From Planotetraspora mira (GTDB taxonomy: Bacteria; Actinomycetota; Actinomycetes; Streptosporangiales; Streptosporangiaceae): a stretch of DNA of 56,199 nt. Positions 50,350 through 56,199 of this stretch are shown here, piece by piece. The translations under genes and the position numbers were made by a program. The notes below the pieces were generated by a model. It was not told the origin of the DNA. It saw nothing but the letters and a program-made list of their open reading frames with translations, and did no database searches. The first letter of the stretch is position 1, and every line of letters starts with the position of its first letter. The stretch spans positions 1 to 56,199 of the forward strand of contig NZ_BOOO01000011.1 in assembly GCF_016863275.1 (NCBI RefSeq), written 5' to 3'.

Positions 50350-51369
50350 TCACCTGTGCCGGCCACGCGGTTTCATCGGCGTCACGGGCAGGGTGGGGGC
50401 GGGCAGCGGGGACCCGTCGAACCCGTCGACGGTGCCGAAATCCGTTCCCGTGGTCCACTCCTCGCGGTATGCGGCGATCTCCTCAGGAGTGCGGCCGACG
50501 AAGTTCCACCACATGATGATCTCTTCCTCGAACGGCTCGCCTCCGAGAAGCAGCAGCCGCCCCGGCCGGCGGGCTCGCAGCGAGAGATGGTCCCGGCCGG
50601 AGCCGAGATAGAGCAGGGGGCCGGGCTCGAGGAAGGTCTCCGCGCCGTCCCGTGCCTCCTCGGTGCCGGTGCCGGTGGCCGTGCCGGTTCCGGTTTCGGT
50701 TTCGGTTTCGGTGACGACGTCGAAGGCGCCGGTCAGCGCCAGCACCGCGTGCTCGAAGTCCGGGCGCAGTGGAATCCGGATCTCGGCGCCGCCGTCCAGG
50801 CTGATCTCGGCTCCGACCAGAGGGGTGTAGGTCTGCGCGGGGGACGTCGCACCGTCCAGCTCCCCCATGAGGACCGTCACGTTCGCGTCCGCGCCGCCCA
50901 GCACGGGAAGGGCCTGATGGTGCTCGAAGTGCGGGGCGACATTCCGCTGGGACTCGGGAAGGGCGACCCACAGCTGCACCCCGTGCAGGACGGTCTCGCG
51001 CAGCGACTCCTCCGAGTGGGAGATCGCCCGGCCCGCCGTCATGAGGTTGAGCTGGCCGGGCTTGATGAGCTGCTCGCTCCCGACGCTGTCCCGATGCAGG
51101 ATCTCGCCCTGGACCAGCCAGCTGACGGTCTGCAGCCCGGTGTGCGGATGCGGGGGAACGCTCATGAGGTGTGTCGCCGGGCCGTAGTAGTCGATGAAGC
51201 ACCAGGCCCCGACCATCCGGCGGTCTCGGTTCGGCAGGGTCCTGGTCACCTTCATCCCCCGGGTGCCGCCGAGCACGACGTCGCGTCCGGCGAGGAGCTC
51301 CGCGACGGGCCCCTCCGCCTCCGTCCCGGCGCAAATCGTCTCCTGCGGGTCCCGTTCCAGGTTGCTCAT
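50350..51369 (-). CDS. Pirin family protein with hexanucleotide-encoded insert
   Basis: A 339-residue cupin-type pirin. The N-terminal cupin holds HPHTGLQTVSWLVQGEILHRDS, the metal-binding His cluster, with AISHSEES and FEHHQALPV; the second cupin closes with GGEPFEEEIIMWWNFVGRTPEEI. Between them is a Thr/Glu/Gly low-complexity insert (TETETETGTGTATGTG) of about 18 residues encoded by nine hexamers. Pirins may have quercetinase activity or act as cofactors. ATG at 51369, with a leaderless -10. Confidence 0.92.
   Translation of the reverse strand: MSNLERDPQETICAGTEAEGPVAELLAGRDVVLGGTRGMKVTRTLPNRDRRMVGAWCFIDYYGPATHLMSVPPHPHTGLQTVSWLVQGEILHRDSVGSEQLIKPGQLNLMTAGRAISHSEESLRETVLHGVQLWVALPESQRNVAPHFEHHQALPVLGGADANVTVLMGELDGATSPAQTYTPLVGAEISLDGGAEIRIPLRPDFEHAVLALTGAFDVVTETETETGTGTATGTGTEEARDGAETFLEPGPLLYLGSGRDHLSLRARRPGRLLLLGGEPFEEEIIMWWNFVGRTPEEIAAYREEWTTGTDFGTVDGFDGSPLPAPTLPVTPMKPRGRHR
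50661..50712 (-). repeat. Hexanucleotide repeat in pirin gene
   Basis: About nine tandem units of the form CGGTGC, CGGTTC or CGGTTT (plus strand) encode an alternating Thr-Glu/Thr-Gly stretch. Its length may vary between strains. Confidence 0.85.
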
Positions 51370-51376
51370 GCCCAAA

Positions 51377-51382
51377 AATGTA
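51377..51382 (-). promoter_or_regulatory. -10 element of leaderless pirin promoter
   Basis: Minus-strand TACATT, seven bases, then ATG at 51369. Confidence 0.55.
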
Positions 51383-51566
51383 CGGCCTTGACGTGGTCGT
51401 TGCCGGACGAGGTGGGGCCCGGCCCTGGTCGCTCATGGACACGCCCCGATAGATCGGGGGATGTGGGACGGCTCGGACACCGGGTAGCGCCAGACTGGCA
51501 ACATACGGCACGACTGTGACAAGACCTGTGACATGACCTGTGAACGCCTAGGAGTGGAGGGCGACC

Positions 51567-52991
51567 ATGCCTGATGTCTTCGATGTGATCGTGATCGGTG
51601 CGGGCCCGGCGGGAGAGGTCGCGGCGGGACGGATCGCGGCCGCCGGCCTGAGCGCCGCGGTGATCGAGAAGGAGTTGGCGGGTGGGGAGTGCTCGTATTG
51701 GGCGTGCATTCCCAGCAAGGCCCTGCTGCGCCCGCTGGACCTCGCGGGAGAGGTCGCGAGGGTTCCCGGGCTCACGCTGGGCGGTCTCGTCGTCGACGAC
51801 GTGCTGGCCAGGCGTGACGAGATGGTCTCCAACTTCGACGACAGCGGTCAGGTCCAGTGGATCGAATCGGCGGGGGTGGCGTTCTTCCGTGGAAAGGGCC
51901 GCCTGAAGGGGCCTCGCGAGGTGGAGGTCCTCTCGGGTGAGGGATCCTCCTCGTCGTCCTCTCTGACGCTGACCGCCCGCCACGCGGTGGTGGTGGCCAC
52001 CGGCAGCAGCCCGGTGATCCCGCCGATCCCCGGGCTGGCCGAGGCGCGGCCGTGGACCAACCGGGAGGCCACCGGGGTGCGTGCCGTACCGCAGCGACTG
52101 CTGGTCATCGGCGGCGGCGTGGTGGGCTGCGAGATGGCCCAGGCGCTGCACGGGCTGGGAGCGAAGGAGACCACCCTCGTGGTCCGTGGCGGCGCTCTCC
52201 TGGAGCGGGTGGAGCCCTACGCCGGGGAGGCGGTGGCTCGCTCTTTGACCGAGCAGGGAGTCCGGGTCCTCATGCGGGAGACCGTGGAGCGGGTGGAGCG
52301 GCCGGTTCCCGGAGGAGAGATCACCGTGCACCTGGGAGGCGGCGAGATCCTGCGGGTGGACGAGATCCTCGTGGCCACCGGGCGCCGCGCCGTCACGGCG
52401 GACATCGGGCTGTCCACGGTCGGCCTGGACGATCACCAGCCGGTACGCGTGGACGACAGCATGCGGGCCACGGGCGTCGAGGACGGCTGGCTGTACGCGG
52501 TCGGCGATGTGAACGGCATCAGCCTGCTCACCCACATGGGGAAATATCAGGCAAGGGTGTGTTCCGATGTGATCGTCGCCCGGGCCAAGGGGACCGCGGA
52601 CGATCTCCCCGGCATGCGCGACCTGGCCGACCCGATCGGCTCGCCTCAGGTGATCTTCACTGACCCGCAGGTGTGCGCGGTGGGCCGGACCGAGGCTCAG
52701 GCACGGTCCGAGGGGTTCGACGTCCGGGTGGTCGAATACGAGATGGGCGACGTGGCGGGCGGCTCCCTGATGGGCGAGGGCTACCGCGGGCGGGCCAAGG
52801 CCGTGGTGGACGAGCGCCGCCGTGCGCTGCTCGGTGTGACGTTCGTGGCTCCCGCGGCGTCCGATCTGCTGCACGGGGCGACGATCGCCGTCACCGCCGG
52901 GGTGTCCCTGGACGACCTCTGGCACGCGGTCCCCGCGTTCCCCACGGTGAGCGAGGTGTGGCTGCGCCTGCTGGAGGCGTACGGCATGTGA
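51567..52991 (+). CDS. FAD-dependent pyridine nucleotide-disulfide oxidoreductase
   Basis: A 474-residue enzyme of the mercuric reductase/dihydrolipoamide dehydrogenase family. FAD-binding motif VIGAGPAGEVAA (9-20), redox-active Cys42 and Cys47 in GGECSYWACIPSK (C-x4-C present), NAD-binding LLVIGGGVVGCEMAQAL, GDV in AVGDVNG, and a C-terminal HAVPAFPTVSE, the family's active-site His-Glu segment. The substrate is not determined. GGAGTGGAGG upstream of the ATG. It is divergent from the pirin gene, 197 bp away. Confidence 0.93.
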   Translation: MPDVFDVIVIGAGPAGEVAAGRIAAAGLSAAVIEKELAGGECSYWACIPSKALLRPLDLAGEVARVPGLTLGGLVVDDVLARRDEMVSNFDDSGQVQWIESAGVAFFRGKGRLKGPREVEVLSGEGSSSSSSLTLTARHAVVVATGSSPVIPPIPGLAEARPWTNREATGVRAVPQRLLVIGGGVVGCEMAQALHGLGAKETTLVVRGGALLERVEPYAGEAVARSLTEQGVRVLMRETVERVERPVPGGEITVHLGGGEILRVDEILVATGRRAVTADIGLSTVGLDDHQPVRVDDSMRATGVEDGWLYAVGDVNGISLLTHMGKYQARVCSDVIVARAKGTADDLPGMRDLADPIGSPQVIFTDPQVCAVGRTEAQARSEGFDVRVVEYEMGDVAGGSLMGEGYRGRAKAVVDERRRALLGVTFVAPAASDLLHGATIAVTAGVSLDDLWHAVPAFPTVSEVWLRLLEAYGM

Positions 52992-53029
52992 CCGCCTCGC
53001 GGACCGTGCGCGCTGTCCGTCTCACTCTC

Positions 53030-53102
53030 GGGTGATCACGGCGTACGGGTCATCCTTGGGTGGTCACGGGCGTACGGGTCCGTCTCATCCCTGGGTGATC
53101 AC
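53030..53102. repeat. Three degenerate copies of a GGGTGATCAC segment
   Basis: GGGTGATCAC at 53030, GGGTGGTCAC at 53058 and GGGTGATCAC at 53093, the first two followed by GGCGTACGGGT-like sequence. The third copy is the 3' end of the uridine-kinase-like gene; the others look like duplicated ends. Confidence 0.7.
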
Positions 53103-53735
53103 GGCGGGATGGCGCGGATCTTCCATGCGGATCACCACGTCGGCCGTCCGGGAGGGCTCGATCTCCCGCTCGTACCGGTCGTAGGCGGGTAACGTCCACT
53201 GTTCCTCCGCCGCGGTGCGTCGGAGTAGGGCGGCCGGCGACAGCGACAGGTGCACGGTCAGGTCGAACGGCAGCCCGTGGGCGAGCAGGAGCGGGCCGTC
53301 CACGAGCGTGACGCCGCCGGGCGGCAGCGTCACGTAGGCGGCGCGGGTGGCCCGGTCCCTGGCGCTGTCCCACAGCGCGGGAAGGACCTTGCCCGTACGG
53401 CCGGGCTCGAGCGGGCCGAGGACCTCCCGTGTCAGCCCGGCGGTGTCCAGCCATTCGGCGTAGAACACGTCGGGATCCGTACGGCCGAACTCGAACCGGA
53501 GTGAGGCGGGGCGCAGGAAGTCGGCGGCCGACACACGCAGGACCTCGCGCCCGCGGACGCGTAGAGGTGTGACGAGTTCGTCGGCCAGCCCTTGCGGACG
53601 GGTGGGAGGTGCGCCGTCGACGGCGACCCGCACCCACGAGTCGCGAGGCGCGGACGCGATGCGGTCGGCGAGTTCCTCCACAAGGAGCGACGGAGAGACC
53701 GGGCGGGCGCGCACAGGTCCATCATCCCGGTCCAC
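53085..53735 (-). CDS. Uridine kinase-like protein lacking the P-loop
   Basis: A 216-residue protein related to actinobacterial uridine-kinase-like proteins: VRVSAADFLRPASLRFEFGRTDP and VFYAEWLDTAGLTREVLGPL, ending with EIEPSRTADVVIRMEDPRHPAV. Where NTP-binding kinases have G-x-x-x-x-G-K-T/S, this reads VDGAPPTRPQGLADEL, with no Lys or Gly-Lys-Thr. So ATP binding is doubtful and it may be non-catalytic. GTG start is uncertain; an alternative GTG lies seven codons downstream. Divergent from the GAF kinase, 89 bp away. Confidence 0.83.
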   Translation of the reverse strand: MDRDDGPVRARPVSPSLLVEELADRIASAPRDSWVRVAVDGAPPTRPQGLADELVTPLRVRGREVLRVSAADFLRPASLRFEFGRTDPDVFYAEWLDTAGLTREVLGPLEPGRTGKVLPALWDSARDRATRAAYVTLPPGGVTLVDGPLLLAHGLPFDLTVHLSLSPAALLRRTAAEEQWTLPAYDRYEREIEPSRTADVVIRMEDPRHPAVITQG

Positions 53736-53811
53736 GCGGGGAGCGCGGTCGTGGGCGAGCGCGCGGTGCCGCCATTACCCCCTTGGGATGGGCGCTGACC
53801 TGCGCAGGTGG

Positions 53812-53817
53812 GACAAT
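53812..53817 (+). promoter_or_regulatory. -10-like element of GAF kinase
   Basis: GACAAT, then seven bases, then ATG at 53825. A leaderless layout, with G in the first position of the hexamer. Confidence 0.4.
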
Positions 53818-53824
53818 TCACGAT

Positions 53825-55465
53825 ATGGGCGAGAGAGAGCGTCGCCCGATGCGGCTGGGCGAGCCGGAGCTGGAGCCGGGGCCGCAGGCGCGGCGCGACA
53901 TCGTGCCGGCCTCCCGCGACCGCGTGAACGCGTTGCTGGAGGCTCTCCTCGCCGTCGGCGGCGATCTCGATCCCGAGACGGTGACGTTCCGGATCGTGCG
54001 GACGGCCACCTCCCTGGTCGGCGCCCGCTTCGGAGCTTTGAGCATGGTCGACGGCGCACCGTCGCGGTGGATCCCGGCGGAAGGCTGCGATGTCGCCGAT
54101 GTCGCTGACGTCGCCGGCCTCGAACCACCGCGCGTTCTCCCTGCGGACCACCGGCCGGTACGGCTCGCGCGCAACGGTTCCGCCAGGGCGTTCCTGGGTG
54201 TTCCCGTGTGCGTCCGAGGCCAGGTCGTCGGCCGTCTCTGTCTCGTCGAGAAGCAGGGCGGCGGCGACTTCGACGCGCAGGACGAGGCCATGGTCATGAC
54301 GTTGGCCGGCGCGGCCGGTGTGGCGATCGAGAACGCCCGGCTGTACGAGGAGAGCAGGCGCAGAGAGCTCTGGCTGGAGGCGTCCTCGCAGGTCACGACC
54401 GATCTGCTGTGCGGAGTCTCCTCGCATGACGTGCTGGCCGTCATGGCGCGCAGGGCCAGGGAGATGACGGGCGGAGACGTCTCGGCCGTCCTGCTGCCGG
54501 GGGAGGACCGCACGATGTTGCGGGTCGTCATCGCCGACGGCGTGGCGGCCGTACACATCTCGCAGGCGGAGATCCCGGTCGAAGGGTCACTCGGCGGACG
54601 GGCGTTCACGCTTGGCAGGCCCGTCATGGTCGCCGACTACGCCGAGGCGGGCATGCCGGCCGTGGTCATGGGGCGGATGCCCTCCGGGCCGGTCGTCGCG
54701 GTTCCGATCGGTACGGCCGAAGCCGTCCGTGGCGTTCTCTCCGTGTGCAAACGGGCCGGCGGCACCTCGTTCACCAGGGCGGAGTCACGGATGTTGCACG
54801 CCTTCGCCGGGCAGGCGGCGATCGCGCTTGAGCTTGCGGAGTCCCGGCGGGACGCGGAGCGGCTGAGGCTGCTCGAGGACCGCGACCGGATCGCCAAGGA
54901 CCTTCATGATGTGGTCATCCAGCGCCTGTTCGCCGTCGCCATGATGCTGACGAGCACCGTGCGGATGATGGAGCGGCCCGAGGGGGCCGGCCGTCTCCGC
55001 CACGCCATCGACGAACTGGACGAGACCATCCGGCACATCCGCTCGACCGTATTCGCCCTGCAGTCGCCGCGCGAATACGGGGAGATCGGTCTCCGATCGC
55101 AGATCGTCGGTCTCGTGGACGACGCCGGGACACGACTCGGCTTCATGCCGGGCCTCCGGATGGACGGTCAACTGGACAACCAGGTGCCCGAGGAGCTGGC
55201 CGAGCAGGCGGCGGCGGTGCTGCGAGAAGCCCTGTCCAACATCGTCCGCCATGCCAAGGCCTGCCGCGCCGACGTCCGCGTCGAGGTGGCGGACGGCCGG
55301 CTCACCCTGGTCGTACGGGACAACGGGGTCGGGCTGCCCGAAGTCGGCAGGCGCAGCGGTCTGCGCAACCTCGAGGAACGTGCTGTACGGCTAGGCGGTC
55401 GCTTCGAGGCCGTGTCTCCGGAGCAGGGCGGCACGTGCCTGACGTGGAGCGTCCCTCTCACCTAG
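53825..55465 (+). CDS. Two-GAF sensor histidine kinase (DevS/NarL-partner type)
   Basis: A 546-residue cytosolic kinase. Two GAF domains (about 35-170 and 190-335) precede a HisKA_3 dimerisation segment with His361 in AKDLHDVVIQRLFA, and a HATPase_c domain (VLREALSNIVRHAKA, VVRDNGVGLP, GLRNLEERAVRLGG). This is the architecture of DevS/DosT. In the first GAF the stretch before AFLGVPVCVRG is short, and I do not see the HHPPM-like heme-ligand His known in DevS. No response regulator gene is next to it. ATG at 53825. Confidence 0.92.
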   Translation: MGERERRPMRLGEPELEPGPQARRDIVPASRDRVNALLEALLAVGGDLDPETVTFRIVRTATSLVGARFGALSMVDGAPSRWIPAEGCDVADVADVAGLEPPRVLPADHRPVRLARNGSARAFLGVPVCVRGQVVGRLCLVEKQGGGDFDAQDEAMVMTLAGAAGVAIENARLYEESRRRELWLEASSQVTTDLLCGVSSHDVLAVMARRAREMTGGDVSAVLLPGEDRTMLRVVIADGVAAVHISQAEIPVEGSLGGRAFTLGRPVMVADYAEAGMPAVVMGRMPSGPVVAVPIGTAEAVRGVLSVCKRAGGTSFTRAESRMLHAFAGQAAIALELAESRRDAERLRLLEDRDRIAKDLHDVVIQRLFAVAMMLTSTVRMMERPEGAGRLRHAIDELDETIRHIRSTVFALQSPREYGEIGLRSQIVGLVDDAGTRLGFMPGLRMDGQLDNQVPEELAEQAAAVLREALSNIVRHAKACRADVRVEVADGRLTLVVRDNGVGLPEVGRRSGLRNLEERAVRLGGRFEAVSPEQGGTCLTWSVPLT

Positions 55466-55857
55466 CTGTGCGGGAGCGCCCTCACCCAGCTTCGCTTGGC
55501 ACGGCCGTCTAGCGACACGGGTCTATTGGCATGGGGTCTATTGATACGGCGTTCGTTGGCACCGGCCGTCGATTGGCATGGGCGTCGCTTGGCATGGGCG
55601 TCGCTTGGCACGGGGTCTATTGATGTGGCGGGAGCCCTCTAGTGACGCGGGCCGGGGCCCCATTGAATTACGTGCCGATAATTGGCTGGATTTGTCCGCT
55701 CTATTGGCCGCCTCTAGTGGAATCCGACAACGGTGTGCCGTTGATGTCCGGATATCTAACGACGGTCTTGCCTGAGAAATTGTCGCTAATGGCAATGGCC
55801 GGATCGCCCGATCCTGTGAAATTATTCAAACAGATTTTCGATTAGGGGGAGGGTGTC
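55466..55857. other. Gene-poor region with tandem repeats
   Basis: The left half is the degenerate 15-16 bp repeat. The right half (about 55660-55850) is AT-rich (29 of 60 bases in 55741-55800 are G or C). A 67-codon frame across 55642-55845 lacks a ribosome site and coding bias, so I do not call it. Confidence 0.6.
55483..55660. repeat. Degenerate tandem repeat, about 15-16 bp, around CAYGGGCGTCNNTTGG
   Basis: At least ten units run head to tail; two adjacent ones are identical (CATGGGCGTCGCTTGG at 55577-55592 and 55593-55608). Units vary in length (14-22 bp) and diverge to the right. Confidence 0.75.
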
Positions 55858-56199
55858 ATGTCGGGTTCGCGTGTGCGGGGTCCTTCCTCTGGGTCAGGGG
55901 GAATGCCGTGTGGGCCGGAGTGGTGGGCCGAGGTGGCTGCGCGGGCGAGGTCGTGGTCGTCGGATGGCACGTCGGCGTTGAAGGTGTCGGAGTGTCCCGA
56001 GGAAGCCTCGGCTGAGGATGCGTGCCCCGAGGATGCATTTCCGGGGGTCGCGAGTGAGGGGGCCTGTCCTGAGAGTGCCCGTCCTGAGGAGTCGGAGGGC
56101 GGGCGTGCCGGCGGTTCTGATCGGTCGTCGGGGGCGGCCGCGCCTGATGGTTGTTCGTCGTCTGATGAGCCGGGGGTGTCGTCGTGGGGGTTGGTGGCT
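55858..56199 (+). CDS. Partial CDS: acidic, Cys-Pro-Glu repeat N-terminus, possibly of a DUF222/HNH protein
   Basis: The frame is open from the ATG at 55858 to the window end (114 codons). AGGGGGAGGG lies just before it. The product begins MSGSRVRGPSSGSGGMPCGPEWWAEVAARARSW (split here: residues 1-16 Gly/Ser-rich, 17-33 with a CGPEWWAEV core), followed by CPEEA, CPEDA, CPESA and other acidic repeats. Codons use more T and G at third positions than neighbours. Actinobacterial DUF222/HNH-endonuclease genes often start this way, but the diagnostic domains would be outside the window; this is a guess. Confidence 0.6.
   Translation, partial: MSGSRVRGPSSGSGGMPCGPEWWAEVAARARSWSSDGTSALKVSECPEEASAEDACPEDAFPGVASEGACPESARPEESEGGRAGGSDRSSGAAAPDGCSSSDEPGVSSWGLVA

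Noticed and set aside
55642-55845. 67-codon gene before the right-edge gene
   Set aside because: It starts inside the tandem repeat, lacks a ribosome site and does not show the third-position GC bias of neighbours.

Overview
The window is high-GC actinobacterial chromosome. The gene set points to a Streptosporangiaceae-like organism (Nonomuraea, Streptosporangium and relatives; this is inference, as no rRNA or other marker is present): F420-type luciferase-like oxidoreductases, a mycothiol-type maleylpyruvate isomerase family protein, a SARP/AfsR-type regulator, an SCO5389-family protein, two LytR-CpsA-Psr enzymes, SURF1, frequent GTG starts and several leaderless promoters of the TAnnnT-N6/7-(A/G)TG type. 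No RNA genes, insertion sequences, prophage or true CRISPR array were recognised.

Layout. 1-525 is a gene-free array of the palindromic motif CGTGATCATGCAC repeated every 53 bp, with a left half in one orientation and a right half as its mirror image; it is the most unusual element here. 0.5-6.6 kb carries an M15-like secreted protein, a TetR regulator, an LLM oxidoreductase, a PHB-depolymerase-like lipoprotein and then a lower-GC stretch with a GNAT acetyltransferase and a two-TM membrane protein. 7.5-12.6 kb is a complete oligopeptide/nickel-type ABC importer operon (binding protein, two permeases, two ATPases) facing an amidohydrolase. 13.8-19 kb has a short glycolipid-binding-like protein, SURF1, an HxlR and a TetR regulator with visible operators, a 2-hydroxyacid dehydrogenase homologue that lacks the catalytic Arg, and a methyltransferase. 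19.3-22.3 kb is a large AfsR-like regulator. 22.5-29.3 kb has a GNAT protein, an aminotransferase/LysR divergent pair, an SDR-LLM pair, an SCO5389 protein and a CooC/MinD-type ATPase. 29.4-36.4 kb holds a Ser/Thr kinase with altered catalytic residues, the sulfate-uptake operon (cysP-cysT-cysW-cysA) ending in an Rrf2 regulator, and an LCP enzyme. 36.6-45.6 kb contains cell-envelope genes (acidic single-TM protein, LytR-type LCP, polysaccharide deacetylase, CPBP protease), phosphomannose isomerase and a YcnI copper-binding protein. 45.9-55.5 kb has an orphan KdpD-like kinase, a Met-Gln-Ser repeat membrane protein, a DinB/MDMPI protein, a pirin, a mercuric-reductase-like flavoprotein, a uridine-kinase-like protein without P-loop and an orphan GAF histidine kinase. 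The right edge has a degenerate 15-16 bp tandem repeat and the start of an acidic, Cys-Pro-Glu-rich protein that runs off the window.

How the genes work together: the clear functional units are the peptide importer, the sulfate importer with its own likely regulator, and a set of envelope/regulatory genes. Most other genes are single-gene or two-gene units, often divergently arranged with their regulators. Strong hairpins close several convergent gene pairs.
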